A stretch of 64,000 nt of DNA from AWTP1-13 sp963840445 (lineage in GTDB: Bacteria > Pseudomonadota > Alphaproteobacteria > Rhizobiales > Hyphomicrobiaceae): NCBI GenBank assembly GCA_963840445.1, contig CAWIZC010000006.1:248001-312000 (forward strand). Reading direction: 5' to 3'. Shown piece after piece: positions 1 to 8,773 of this stretch; position 1 is the first letter of the stretch, and each line of letters opens with the position of its first letter. A program made the position numbers and the translations under genes. Below the pieces are notes generated by a model. It searched no databases and had not been told where the DNA came from. It was given only the letters and a program-made list of their open reading frames with translations.

Positions 1-660
1 GATGGTCGCCTCGTACCAGCGCACGCCCTGGATGCCGGTGACGATGCCGATCTCCTTGTCCTCCGCCTCCAACAGCGGACCCTGCTCGATGTGCAACTCG
101 AAGAAGGCGGACAGCGGATGCTCGCCGCAGCGCTGCGTCCCGACGTAGCCGATGGCGGTAAGCGCGTCGCCGAACGCGACACCCGCACGGTCCTTGCGCG
201 CGAACGCCCAGTCGCGCTGGTACACGCCGCCGAACACGCCGGAAGCGACGCAGCCCGGCTGAAAGCGCGATCCCTCTTCGTTGGTCCAGTTGACGACCTC
301 GATCGGCGCGAAGGTCTCGTAGCCCGCCGCATGCAGTGCCTGCAGGGCCTCCAGCGCACCGAGTACGCCGAGCACGCCGTCGAACTTGCCCCCGGTTGGC
401 TGGGTATCGAGGTGGCTGCCCATGGCGATCGGAGGCACGTCGTTGCGCTGGCCCTCCCGCCGCGCGAACATGGCGCCCATATCGTCGACGGTCACCGTGC
501 AGCCAAGCGCCTCGGCACGGCTGCGGAACCAATCGCGCACCTGCCTGTCCAGATCGGTCAGCGTGAGCCGGCAGATGCCGCCTTTCGGCGTGCCGCCGAT
601 CGCCGCCGTCTGCATCAGGTTGCCCCACAGGCGCTCGGGGTCGATCGTCAGGTTGCGCAC
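1..660 (-). CDS. M20-family amidohydrolase (N-carbamoyl-L-amino-acid hydrolase / allantoate amidohydrolase type), 3' end cut
   Basis: Zn-dependent amidohydrolase of the M20 family that removes the carbamoyl group from N-carbamoyl amino acids or related ureido compounds, in the cytoplasm. The first 220 residues are visible; the C-terminal part lies outside the window (family about 410 aa). GSHLDTQPTGGKFDG at about residues 81-95 and TNEEGSRF at about 127-133 carry the metal-ligand His, Asp and Glu residues of the family, and ELHIEQGPLLE (about 188-198) is the conserved dimer-domain segment. The start is GTG at 660, chosen because AAAGGAGA lies 8 nt upstream. It is divergent from a Liv-type ABC operon, which suggests that operon imports an amino acid, carbamoyl or hydantoin-type substrate (inference). 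Allantoate amidohydrolase or beta-ureidopropionase activity cannot be separated by sequence reading. Confidence 0.88.
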   Translation of the reverse strand, partial: MRNLTIDPERLWGNLMQTAAIGGTPKGGICRLTLTDLDRQVRDWFRSRAEALGCTVTVDDMGAMFARREGQRNDVPPIAMGSHLDTQPTGGKFDGVLGVLGALEALQALHAAGYETFAPIEVVNWTNEEGSRFQPGCVASGVFGGVYQRDWAFARKDRAGVAFGDALTAIGYVGTQRCGEHPLSAFFELHIEQGPLLEAEDKEIGIVTGIQGVRWYEATI

Positions 661-916
661 GATAGCCGTCTCCTTTGGTTGCAGCGATGTGGTACACGCG
701 AGCCGCGAACCGCGCAAAGGCCGCACTGCACGTCGCGTGTGCGCCGATTGCCGCGTTGTTTAGCACCCACTTGCACGCGACACTTTGATCGGCCTTGCTG
801 GGTGGCTGCCGCATGATATCGTTCGCCTGCGAATGATCCAGCGGCTGCCGGGGACATATCGGAACGCCGACGCGCCGCTACAGCGGGCGCAGCCGCAACG
901 AAAGAGGAGTTGGACC

Positions 917-2134
917 ATGTACGCCAGAGTCGTGGGGAAGGGGTGCCTGGCCGTTGCAATCGCAGCCATGGCGGGGCTGGCGATCACAGCTGCGCCGTCT
1001 GCGGCCCAGGACGTGCGCATCGGCGAGCTCAATTCCTACAGCCGCATGGCCGTGTTCTCCGTGCCTTATCGGAACGGCATGCAGCTCGCGCAAGAGGAGA
1101 TCAACGCCAAGGGCGGCGTGATGGGCGGCAAGAAGATGGACATCGTGTTCCGCGACGACGGCGGCACGCCCAGCGATGCCGTGCGCGTCGCCGAGGAACT
1201 GCTGACGCGCGAGAACGTGTCGTTCCTGGCCGGCACCTTCCTGTCCAATGTCGGCCTTGCAGTGGCGGATTTCGCCAACCAGAAGAAGGTGCTGTTCCTG
1301 GCCACCGAGCCGCTCACCGACACCATCACCATGGGCTCCGGCAACAAGTACACCTATCGCGTGCGGCCCTCGACCTACATGCAGACCAAGATGCTGGTCG
1401 ATGCCGTCAAGGCCAAGGGCGTGAAGAAATGGGCGATCGTGGCGCCCAACTACGAGTACGGCACATCTGCAGCCGCCAACTTCAAGAAGCTGATCAAGAT
1501 CGCCACGCCGGACGCCGAGATCGTCGGCGAGCAGTTCCCCGCACTCGGCAAGATCGACGCCGGCGCGACGGTGGCGGCGATCGAGAACATGAAGCCCGAC
1601 GGCATCTTCAACGTGACGTTCGGCGCCGACCTCACCGTGTTCGTGCGCGAGGGCAACACGCGTGGCCTGTTCGAGAAGCGTACCGTGGTCAGCCTGCTGA
1701 CCGGGGAGCCCGAGTACATGATCCCGCTGGGCGAGGAGACGCCCGAGGGCTGGATCACCACCGGCTACCCCTGGGATCAGATCACCACGCCCGAGCACAA
1801 GGCGTTCGTTGCCGCCTATCAGGCCAAGTTCAACGATGCGCCGCGGCTCGGCTCGCTGCTCGGCTACACGGTGGGCTACATGATGAAAGACATGCTCGAC
1901 AAGGCGGGCTCCACTGACACGGACAAGATGCTCGCTGCCCTCAACGACCTGAAATCCAACACTATCGCCGGCCCCGTCACCATGCGCGCGCTCGATCACC
2001 AGTCGACGCTCGGCGCCTGGGTTGGCGAGACCACGCTCAAGGACAAGAAGGGCGCGATGAAGAATTGGAAATACGAGGACGGGGCCAACTACGTGTTCCC
2101 CGAGGCCGAGGTGAAGGCGGCACGCAAGGAGTGA
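917..2134 (+). CDS. Liv-type ABC transporter periplasmic substrate-binding protein
   Basis: Periplasmic binding protein of a branched-chain-amino-acid-type (HAAT) ABC importer, 405 aa. It has a Sec signal peptide (residues about 1-31, hydrophobic core and ...PSAAQ cleavage region), then the usual type I fold: QLAQEEINAKGGVMGGKK at about 55-72 and a hinge-region stretch VVSLLTGEPEYM near 255. The ATG at 917 follows AAAGAGGAG with a 7-nt spacer; a longer reading frame upstream lacks such a site. It is the first gene of an operon with a fused permease and two ATPases, and is divergent from an M20 carbamoyl-amino-acid hydrolase. The true ligand is unknown: amino acids, amides and aromatic acids are all bound by this family. 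Confidence 0.9.
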   Translation: MYARVVGKGCLAVAIAAMAGLAITAAPSAAQDVRIGELNSYSRMAVFSVPYRNGMQLAQEEINAKGGVMGGKKMDIVFRDDGGTPSDAVRVAEELLTRENVSFLAGTFLSNVGLAVADFANQKKVLFLATEPLTDTITMGSGNKYTYRVRPSTYMQTKMLVDAVKAKGVKKWAIVAPNYEYGTSAAANFKKLIKIATPDAEIVGEQFPALGKIDAGATVAAIENMKPDGIFNVTFGADLTVFVREGNTRGLFEKRTVVSLLTGEPEYMIPLGEETPEGWITTGYPWDQITTPEHKAFVAAYQAKFNDAPRLGSLLGYTVGYMMKDMLDKAGSTDTDKMLAALNDLKSNTIAGPVTMRALDHQSTLGAWVGETTLKDKKGAMKNWKYEDGANYVFPEAEVKAARKE

Positions 2135-2200
2135 CCTGTCATCCCGGTGCTTGTCACGCACAACGGCCTGATGTGAAACGCAAGCGTTCCCTCCCCCTGT

Positions 2201-2225
2201 GGCAAAGGCCGATCAGGCCTTTGCC
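2201..2225 (+). other. Perfect 10-bp stem-loop between binding-protein gene and permease gene
   Basis: GGCAAAGGCC, loop GATCA, then GGCCTTTGCC, 66 nt after the stop codon of the binding-protein gene and about 290 nt before the permease. There is no T-tract, so it is more likely an mRNA-stabilising or attenuating hairpin than a full terminator (inference). Confidence 0.6.
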
Positions 2226-2364
2226 ATGCACGAAGGGGGAGGTTGCAATGCCACGGGCTTAGACTGCCCATGGCGAACCGCGAACCAACTCGACAGGCAG
2301 GCTCGTCCGATGGCATTGCTGGTGGGGGTGTCACCGCCGATCATGACGCCGGTCACCCCCACCC

Positions 2365-2441
2365 GATGCGTCCAGCAGCTTAGGCTGGCCGTCGAGCAGG
2401 CTGGATTGTCGACGATGGCCAGCCTAAGCCGCGGACGCATC
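2365..2441. repeat. Long imperfect inverted repeat in the 376-bp gap before the fused permease
   Basis: The left arm contains GATGCGTCC (2365-2373), CTTAGGCTGGCC (2379-2390) and GTCGA (2391-2395). The right arm has the complements TCGAC (2409-2413), GGCCAGCCTAAG (2417-2428) and GGACGCATC (2433-2441). A second small hairpin, CCTCCCC/GGGGGAGG type, follows at about 2444-2463. No gene is seen in 2135-2510. The structure looks like a REP-type intergenic palindrome inserted within the operon. Confidence 0.65.
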
Positions 2442-2510
2442 GCCCTCCCCTCGCAGGGGGAGGCGGCGCACGCCCGATGGCTCGATGTATGCCGCTGCGA
2501 TGGGCGCCTG

Positions 2511-4403
2511 ATGGACATTTCCTTCCTCTTCGTGCAGGCGCTGAACGGGCTGGCGAGCGCGTCCTCGCTGTTCATCATCGCTGCCGGACTGACCATCGTG
2601 TTCGGCGTCACGCGCATCGTCAATTTCGCGCACGGCTCGTTCTACATGCTGGGCGCCTACTTCGCGGTGACGATCGTCCCGCGCCTCCTGGACGTCTCCA
2701 ACACATTCCCGATGTTCTGCATCGCCGTGCTGCTGGCGGCGCTGGGCGTGGGCGTGCTCGGCGTGATCATGGAACTGGCGCTGTTGCGCCGCATTTATGG
2801 GGCGCCCGAGCTGTTCCAGTTGCTCGCCACCTTCGGCGTGGTGCTGGTGGTGCAGGACCTGGTGCTCAAAGTCTGGGGGCCACTGGACATCCTTGGCCCG
2901 CGCGCTCCGGGCTTGCGCCATGCGGTCGATATCTTCGGCCACCGCTTCCCGGCCTACGAGCTTTTCATGATCGTGATGGGCCCGCTGGTGCTCGGCCTGT
3001 TGTGGCTGCTGATGCGCAAGACGCGCTTCGGCGTGCTGGTGCGCGCGGCAACGCAGGATCGCGAGATGGTGGCGGCGCTGGGCGTCAACCAGGCCCTGCT
3101 GTTCACCGGCACGCTGTTCCTCGGCGCCTTCCTGGCCGGCCTCGGCGGCGCGCTGCAGACGCCCAAGCTGGCCGCCAACGCGCACATGGATATCTCGGTG
3201 ATCGCCGAGGCATTCGTGGTGACGGTGGTGGGCGGCATGGGCTCGGTGCCCGGCGCATTCCTGGCGGCGTTGCTGATCGGCCTGTTGCAGGCGTTCGGCA
3301 TCCTGGTGTTTCCCAAGATCACCCTGGTGCTGGTGTTCCTGTTGATGGCGCTGGTGCTGGTGGTGCGGCCGTGGGGGCTGATGGGCAAACCCGATGCAGG
3401 CCATGGCCGCGTGGTGCTGCCGGAGGGCATCCTCAGCCTCGAGCGGTTCGGGCAGACCGAGAAGGTCCTGGCGGCGGGCGCGGGCGTGTTGCTGCTGGCG
3501 CTGCCGTGGATCGGCGATGCGTACCTGACCAAGGTTGCCATCGAGGTGCTGACCTTCGCGCTCGCTGCCTTCAGCCTCAACTTCCTGATCGGCAACGGCG
3601 GGTTGGTGAGCTTCGGCCATGCCGCCTATTTCGGCCTCGGCGCCTACGCTGCCGGCCTGCTGGTGACCAGGCTCGGCGTCGCCATGGAGCCGGCGCTGGT
3701 CGCCGCGCCTCTGATCGCCGGAATTGGCGCGGCGCTGTTCGGCTTCTTCATCGTACGGCTGTCGGGCATCTACCTCGCCATGCTGACGCTGGCGTTCGCG
3801 CAGATCACCTACGCGGTTGCCTTCCAGTGGGTGGAGGTAACCGGCGGCGATAACGGCGTGGTCGGCGTGTGGCCGTCGCGCTGGGCGGCCAGCCGCGAGG
3901 TCTACTACTACCTGGTGCTGCTGGCGAGCGCGGCGGCCATCTATCTGCTGCGGCGGGCGATCTACGCGCCGTTCGGCTACACGCTGCGGGCGGCGCGCGA
4001 TTCCAGCGTGCGCGCCGATGCGATCGGCGTCGACGTGCGCACGCATCGTTGGCTGGCGTTCACGATGGCCGGTGCGGCGGCGGGTCTCGCCGGCGGGCTG
4101 TTCGCGTTCTCGAAGGGCTCGATCGACCCGACGCTGATCTCGATCCCGATGTCGGTCGACTTCCTGGTGATGGTGCTGGTGGGCGGCATCCAGACGGTGA
4201 TGGGGCCGCTGGTCGGGGCGGCGGCGTTTCACTCCATCAAGGATTTCGTGATGCCGCTCACCTTCTACTGGCGGCTGCTGCTGGGGCTGTCGATCATTGC
4301 CATCGTGCTGGTCTTCCCGCGCGGCATCGTCGGCGGCGTGGAGGACGCCCGGGCGCTCTACGCGCGCCTCTCGTCGGCCCAGCGCAAGAGGGCCACCGCA
4401 TGA
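2511..4403 (+). CDS. Fused LivH-LivM permease of a Liv-type ABC transporter
   Basis: Inner-membrane permease in which the two subunits normally encoded by livH and livM are one 630-aa chain. The LivH half (about 1-290) has the diagnostic LTIVFGVTRIVNFAHG near residues 27-42 and the EAA-like VVGGMGSVPGA near 238-248. After a short polar linker (about 295-320) the LivM half has LNFLIGNGGLVSFGHAAYFG near 355-375 and ...VGGIQTVMGPLVGA near 560-573. Many hydrophobic segments run throughout. The ATG at 2511 begins the conserved region; no strong Shine-Dalgarno precedes it, so the start is moderately certain. The stop overlaps the next start (ATGA at 4400). No frameshift separates the halves, so the fusion looks real; similar LivHM fusions are known in proteobacteria. 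Confidence 0.9.
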   Translation: MDISFLFVQALNGLASASSLFIIAAGLTIVFGVTRIVNFAHGSFYMLGAYFAVTIVPRLLDVSNTFPMFCIAVLLAALGVGVLGVIMELALLRRIYGAPELFQLLATFGVVLVVQDLVLKVWGPLDILGPRAPGLRHAVDIFGHRFPAYELFMIVMGPLVLGLLWLLMRKTRFGVLVRAATQDREMVAALGVNQALLFTGTLFLGAFLAGLGGALQTPKLAANAHMDISVIAEAFVVTVVGGMGSVPGAFLAALLIGLLQAFGILVFPKITLVLVFLLMALVLVVRPWGLMGKPDAGHGRVVLPEGILSLERFGQTEKVLAAGAGVLLLALPWIGDAYLTKVAIEVLTFALAAFSLNFLIGNGGLVSFGHAAYFGLGAYAAGLLVTRLGVAMEPALVAAPLIAGIGAALFGFFIVRLSGIYLAMLTLAFAQITYAVAFQWVEVTGGDNGVVGVWPSRWAASREVYYYLVLLASAAAIYLLRRAIYAPFGYTLRAARDSSVRADAIGVDVRTHRWLAFTMAGAAAGLAGGLFAFSKGSIDPTLISIPMSVDFLVMVLVGGIQTVMGPLVGAAAFHSIKDFVMPLTFYWRLLLGLSIIAIVLVFPRGIVGGVEDARALYARLSSAQRKRATA

Positions 4404-5146
4404 GCCTACTGGTGGTCGAACAGCTGGCCAAGTCGTTCGGCGGCGTGAAGGCCGCCCAAGGCGTCAGCTTCGACCTGCAGGCAGGCCGGCTGCTCGCCAT
4501 CATCGGCCCGAACGGCGCCGGCAAGTCGACCATCTTCAACATGGTGGGCGGGCAGCTCGCGCCCGACGGCGGACGCGTGGTGCTGGATGGGCAAGACATT
4601 ACCGGACAACCGCCGCGACGCATCTGGCGTCTGGGCGTGGGCCGCACCTTCCAGGTGGCGCAGACGTTCGTGTCGATGACGGTCGCCGAGAACGTGCAGA
4701 TGGCGCTGATCAGCCTCAACGGCCGCACGCGCGATTGCTGGCGTGCCGCCACCGACCTTTATCGCGACGAGGCGCTGACCCTGCTCGATCGCGTCGGCAT
4801 GGCGGCCGACGCGGGTCGGCCGTGCCGCGAGCTCGCCTATGGCGACGTCAAGCGCGTGGAGCTGGCCATCGCGCTGGCGGGCGCGCCGAAGCTGCTGCTG
4901 ATGGACGAGCCGACCGCCGGCATGGCGCCACGCGAGCGCGCCCAGCTCATGCAGCTGACTGCAACGATCGCCCGCGACAGCCGCATCGGCGTGCTGTTCA
5001 CCGAGCACGACATGGCAGCCGTGTTCGGCCATGCCGACGATATTGTCGTGTTGGTGCGCGGCGAGATCATCGCCAGGGGTGCGCCTGAGGAGGTGCGCGC
5101 CAACGCCCGCGTGCGCGAAGTCTATCTCGGCGGGAGCGCACCATGA
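4400..5146 (+). CDS. livG: Liv-type ABC transporter ATPase, LivG
   Basis: Cytoplasmic ATPase of the importer, 248 aa, the normal family length. Walker A is GPNGAGKS (about residues 37-44), the Q-loop region is GRTFQVAQTF (about 81-90), the signature is the divergent ELAYGDVKRVE typical of LivG rather than LSGGQ, and Walker B is LLLMDEPTAG. The H-loop is FTEHDM. Its ATG overlaps the permease stop (ATGA) and its stop overlaps the next ATPase start (ATGA), so translation is probably coupled. It works as a heterodimer with the downstream LivF-like ATPase. Confidence 0.93.
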   Translation: MSLLVVEQLAKSFGGVKAAQGVSFDLQAGRLLAIIGPNGAGKSTIFNMVGGQLAPDGGRVVLDGQDITGQPPRRIWRLGVGRTFQVAQTFVSMTVAENVQMALISLNGRTRDCWRAATDLYRDEALTLLDRVGMAADAGRPCRELAYGDVKRVELAIALAGAPKLLLMDEPTAGMAPRERAQLMQLTATIARDSRIGVLFTEHDMAAVFGHADDIVVLVRGEIIARGAPEEVRANARVREVYLGGSAP

Positions 5147-5860
5147 GCGACGCCATACTGGAGGCCGAGAGGCTCGATGCCTTCTACGGTCAGGCGCAGA
5201 TCCTGTTCGAGGTGTCGCTCAAGCTGCGGCGCGGCGAGGTCGTCGCGCTGATGGGCCGCAACGGCGCCGGCAAGTCCACCACGCTGAAGGCGATCATGGG
5301 GCTGGTGCCGCCGCGCGCTGCGGCGCTGCGCTTCGCCGGCCACGATATTCTCGGGCTGCCGACGTACCGCATCGCCCGGCTCGGTCTCGGCTATGTGCCG
5401 GAGGAGCGGCGCATCTTCACGGACCTCACCGTCTACGAGAACCTGGAGGTGGGCGCCAAGGCGGCGGTGGGCGCAGCGCGCAGCGGCCTGGACGCCGGAG
5501 CGGCTGTTTTCGATCTTTCCGAACCTGGCCGAAATGCGCGGCCGGCGCGCCAGCCAGATGTCGGGCGGCGAGCAGCAGATGCTGAGCATCGCCCGCACGC
5601 TGATGGGCAACCCCGAGGCCGTGCTGCTCGATGAGCCATCCGAGGGGCTGGCGCCGGTGATCGTCGAGCTGATGGCGGAGGCCGTGCGGCGCATGAAGGC
5701 GGAAGGCATCGCCGTGCTGCTGTCCGAGCAGAACCTCGGCTTTGCCTCCGCGGTTGCCGACCGCACCTACATCATCGAGAAGGGCGCCATCCGCCACGAA
5801 GGCAGCATGGCCGAAATCGCGGCCGATGCTGCCTTGCGCGAGGCATACCTCACCGTCTGA
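5143..5860 (+). pseudogene. livF: livF, ABC transporter ATPase, interrupted by a +1 frameshift
   Basis: Second ATPase of the Liv system. The first part (5143 to about 5495) carries Walker A GRNGAGKSTT, the Q-loop segment GYVPEERRIF and VYENLEV. The rest (about 5490-5860), in the next forward frame, carries IFPNLAEMRGRR, the signature QMSGGEQQML, Walker B AVLLDEPSEG and the H-loop SEQN. The two parts join without loss around 5485-5505 if one base is removed. The full span of 718 nt is a multiple of three plus one, giving 238 aa after correction, the usual LivF length. As written the gene would yield a truncated protein lacking Walker B. Sequence error is the likelier explanation because everything else is conserved. 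Confidence 0.85.
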
Positions 5861-5872
5861 GGCGCCGAGACG

Positions 5873-6145
5873 TCAGACCCGCCAGAACGCCTTGGCGCTC
5901 TCGCGACGCACCAGCTCGGGATTGAGACCGACGTCGCGGATTTGCGCGTCGCTGAGGCTGGCCAGCTCTTGCCGGTCGCGCCAGCGCCGCAGCCACACGA
6001 ACAGCAACGCCGCGCCGGAGCCAAGTCTGCCGGTGACCCACTGTTCCAGGGACGAGGCCGGCCTTTGCGACCTGGGCGCCTCGAAGCGAGCGACGCCGCC
6101 CGGCATGCCGGAGGCGTGCGTGGACATCAAGCGGCGGATCGTCAT
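5873..6145 (-). CDS. DUF1127 small protein
   Basis: A 90-aa protein ending in a DUF1127 (YjiS-like) domain: WLRRWRDRQELASLSDAQ, then RDVGLNPELVRRESAKAFWR at about 51-89. Small Arg-rich DUF1127 proteins in alphaproteobacteria have been linked to RNA turnover and stress or nutrient responses, but the role of this one is unknown. The ATG at 6145 has AAGGA 9 nt upstream. It is convergent with livF (13-bp gap) and divergent from a MocR regulator, which may control it. Confidence 0.82.
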   Translation of the reverse strand: MTIRRLMSTHASGMPGGVARFEAPRSQRPASSLEQWVTGRLGSGAALLFVWLRRWRDRQELASLSDAQIRDVGLNPELVRRESAKAFWRV

Positions 6146-6181
6146 GGCTTCTGGTCCTTGATATGCACCGAGTTTGCGGTG

Positions 6182-6192
6182 CCGATAATCGG
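6182..6192. promoter_or_regulatory. Palindrome in the DUF1127/MocR divergent intergenic region
   Basis: CCGATAATCGG is a perfect palindrome (CCGAT-A-ATCGG). Related half-sites recur nearby: GTGCCGAT at about 6180-6187 and GTACCGAT near 6234. MocR-type regulators commonly bind repeated sites in the divergent promoter region, so this is a candidate operator. That assignment is an inference. Confidence 0.35.
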
Positions 6193-6267
6193 ATCAATAT
6201 GTCTTGCGGCGGGGAAATATCGCGGCTATTGTACCGATGCAATCGAAACATTGATCTCGGAGCAATA

Positions 6268-7608
6268 ATGTCGGGTGCCGACTACGTGCAACTGGCGGAT
6301 ACCCTTGCCGCCGATATCGCCGCTGGGCGCCTGAAGCCCGGCGACCGGCTGCTGCCGCAACGGACGTTCGCATACCGCAACGATATCGCCGTCTCGACGG
6401 CGAGCCGCGTCTACAGCGAGCTGATCCGGCGCGGCTTGGCCGCCGGCGAAGTCGGTCGGGGCACTTACATTCTGGGCAGCAGCGGGCCGATCTCCCTGCC
6501 TCCCGAGCCGACCGACACGCGCGTCGATCTCGAGTTCAACTTTCCAATCTTGCCGGCTCAGCTGGGGCTGATGGCGGACGCGCTTGCGGACGTGGCAAGA
6601 CCCGACGTGCTGGCGCGGGCGTTGCGGCCGGTGGCCAGCAACGGCACGGCCGCGGCGCGCGAGATCTCGGCCGCATTCCTGGCAGCGGGTGGATGGAGAC
6701 CGAACGCGGACGGGCTGTTCTTCACCGGCAACGGCCGGCAGGCGATCGCCTCTGCGGTGGCGGCCCTGGTGCCGGTCGGCGGCCGGCTCGGCATCGAGGC
6801 GATGTCCTATCCGGTGGTGAAGGCCAACGCCAAGCGACAGGGCGTGACGCTGGTGCCGCTGGCCATGGACGAGCAGGGCCTGCGCCCCGACGCCATCGAG
6901 AAGGCGCATCACGAGGGCGCGTTGTCGGCGGTTTATCTGCAGCCGCAGCTGCATAATCCGCTCTGCATCAGCCTCACGCCCGGGCGCCGGCAGGACATCG
7001 TCACCGTCGCTAAAAAGCTCGATCTGCTGCTGATCGAGGACGCCGTCTACAGCTTCCTGTGCGACGCGGCGCCTTTGACGGCGCTGGCGCCGGACCACTG
7101 CATCCTGGTCGACAGCCTGTCGAAACGCGTCGCACCGGGGATAGCGGTCGGCTTCGTGTGCGCACCGGTCAGGCTGCGCGAGCGGCTGATGACCGCCATA
7201 CGCTCGGGCGGCTGGGGTGCCGCGGGTTTTGCCTTCGAGGCTGGTCAGCGCCTGATGTCCGACGGCACGGCCAGCAAGATTGCCATGCTCAAGCGGCAGG
7301 ACGCCGCGCTTCGCCAGCAGGTGGCCAGCGAGTGCCTGGCGGGCTTCGACATGGCGAGTGATCGCCGCGCCTACCATCTGTGGCTCAAGCTGCCGGAGCC
7401 ATGGCGTTCCGAGACATTCGTCGCGGCGGCCGCACAGCACGGCATCGGCGTGACACCGTCCAGCGCCTTCACGGTCGGCCAGGGTCATGCCCCAAACGCC
7501 ATCCGCGTGGCTCTGGCCTCGCCATCCGTAGAGCGGCTGCGCGAGACGCTGCTGACGCTGGCCAGGCTGCTGCACGCGGGCGCGGAGTCCTTCGACACGA
7601 CGGAATAG
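6268..7608 (+). CDS. MocR/PdxR-type regulator (GntR DNA-binding domain fused to aminotransferase-like domain)
   Basis: 446-aa transcription factor. An N-terminal winged helix of the GntR family (about residues 5-75, with GRLKPGDRLLPQRTFAYRND then VSTASRVYSELIRRGL) is followed by a fold-type I PLP-dependent aminotransferase domain (about 110-440). IEDAVYSFL carries the family Asp and Tyr, and VDSLSKRVAPG near 280 contains the Lys that would form the PLP Schiff base. Such proteins sense PLP or an amino-compound adduct and usually regulate a neighbouring gene. The ATG at 6268 has GGAG 5 nt upstream. It is divergent from the DUF1127 gene. Confidence 0.9.
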   Translation: MSGADYVQLADTLAADIAAGRLKPGDRLLPQRTFAYRNDIAVSTASRVYSELIRRGLAAGEVGRGTYILGSSGPISLPPEPTDTRVDLEFNFPILPAQLGLMADALADVARPDVLARALRPVASNGTAAAREISAAFLAAGGWRPNADGLFFTGNGRQAIASAVAALVPVGGRLGIEAMSYPVVKANAKRQGVTLVPLAMDEQGLRPDAIEKAHHEGALSAVYLQPQLHNPLCISLTPGRRQDIVTVAKKLDLLLIEDAVYSFLCDAAPLTALAPDHCILVDSLSKRVAPGIAVGFVCAPVRLRERLMTAIRSGGWGAAGFAFEAGQRLMSDGTASKIAMLKRQDAALRQQVASECLAGFDMASDRRAYHLWLKLPEPWRSETFVAAAAQHGIGVTPSSAFTVGQGHAPNAIRVALASPSVERLRETLLTLARLLHAGAESFDTTE

Positions 7609-7646
7609 TGGGCGGTCCTATTCCCCCGCGATCAGCAGCCACTACC

Positions 7647-7708
7647 AGTGCTGAGCTTGTCGAAGCACGCGCGTTGGCGGACTCATTCGCCCTTCGACAG
7701 GCTCAGGG
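7647..7708. repeat. Dispersed intergenic repeat, copy 1 of 3
   Basis: A 62-bp element from AGTGCTGAGCTTGTCGAAGC to CCTTCGACAGGCTCAGGG, whose ends form an imperfect inverted repeat (CTGAGC..GTCGAAG against CTTCGAC..GCTCAG). The same element recurs at 20885-20945 (direct orientation) and 31213-31273 (inverted). All three copies lie between genes. Confidence 0.85.
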
Positions 7709-7730
7709 CCGCGTGTTCTTGCTTGTTAGG

Positions 7731-8486
7731 TTAGAGGCCCCGCCCGCCCGCGATATCGAGCCGTACGCCGGTGCAATAGGACGCCTGCTCGGAGCAAAGC
7801 CACAGCACCGCTTCGGCCACCTCCTCCGCCGAGCCGCCCCGCTGCATCGGCACCATCGACTTCAGGCGGTCGACGCGGCCAGGATCGCCGGTGGCAGCGT
7901 GGATGTCGGTGTAGATCAGGCCGGGGCACACGGCGTTGACGCGGATGCCTTCGCCGGCCACCTCCTTGGCCAAGCCTATCGTGAGCGTGTCGACGGCGCC
8001 CTTGGAGACGGCATAGTCGATGGCCTCGTTGGGGACGCCGAGCCTTGCTGCGATCGACGACATGTTGACGATCACGCCGCCTTTGCCGCCGAGTAGCGTC
8101 GACATGCGCCGCACCGCCTCCTGCGCGCACAGGAAGGCGCCGACCGTGTTGACTGCGATCACCCGCTCGATGCGCTCGCGCGGCATGTCGGCGAGCTTCG
8201 CGGCCGGGCCGAGCAGCACGCCGGCGTTGTTGAAGAAGGCGTCGGGCCGGCCGAACTGTTCATCGGCCGCCTTGAAGAAGCGGCTGATGTCGTCGGCCTT
8301 GGCGGTATCGGCCTGCACGGCAACCGCCTTGCGGTCGGCCTTGCGGATGTCAGCGCACACCGCGTCGGCGGCGGCCTTGTTCGACACGTAGCTGATGCCG
8401 ACGTCGTAGCCGCGCGCAGCCGCCAGCCGCGCCGTCGCCGCACCGATGCCGCGACTGCCGCCGGTGATCAGCATGACCTTGGTCAT
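7731..8486 (-). CDS. Short-chain dehydrogenase/reductase (SDR family)
   Basis: Cytoplasmic NAD(P)-dependent oxidoreductase, 251 aa, a classical SDR by length. The cofactor motif TGGSRGIG is at about residues 8-15, NNAGV at about 90-94, the catalytic Ser in VNMSSIAA near 142-149, and Tyr/Lys in YAVSKGAV near 160-167. CPGLIYTDIH follows as in FabG-like enzymes. The substrate cannot be inferred. The ATG at 8486 is preceded by GGGAGGAAGG; a longer frame upstream runs into low-complexity sequence and was rejected. It stands alone between repeat-containing intergenic regions. Confidence 0.92.
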   Translation of the reverse strand: MTKVMLITGGSRGIGAATARLAAARGYDVGISYVSNKAAADAVCADIRKADRKAVAVQADTAKADDISRFFKAADEQFGRPDAFFNNAGVLLGPAAKLADMPRERIERVIAVNTVGAFLCAQEAVRRMSTLLGGKGGVIVNMSSIAARLGVPNEAIDYAVSKGAVDTLTIGLAKEVAGEGIRVNAVCPGLIYTDIHAATGDPGRVDRLKSMVPMQRGGSAEEVAEAVLWLCSEQASYCTGVRLDIAGGRGL

Positions 8487-8773
8487 GGCCTTCCTCCCTC
8501 GAAACTGTCTTGCTCTCATAGCGCGCGAACGCGGACGACGCCACCGGAGCGGCAAAGCGCGAGGCGGCGCATTAGCCATAGCTGGCAAACGTCGGGGGCC
8601 TGCTTGTCCCCGCATGCATGGCCCATGGGATCATGCTGGCACCTCGGCTCAATGAGGGGCGCCATCGCGAGGCGTCTCGATTGGTGCGGGCCGGGGGTCG
8701 TATCCGGGTAGCCCTGCCAAGGGCGCTCCGCTGCATGTGGCCAGTTGGGTCACTCGCTGGAGCCGCGCAGCGG

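Noticed and set aside
2424..4232. 602-codon antisense frame opposite the fused LivHM permease
   Set aside because: Low-complexity Gln/His/Arg-rich translation; the plus strand encodes an intact permease.
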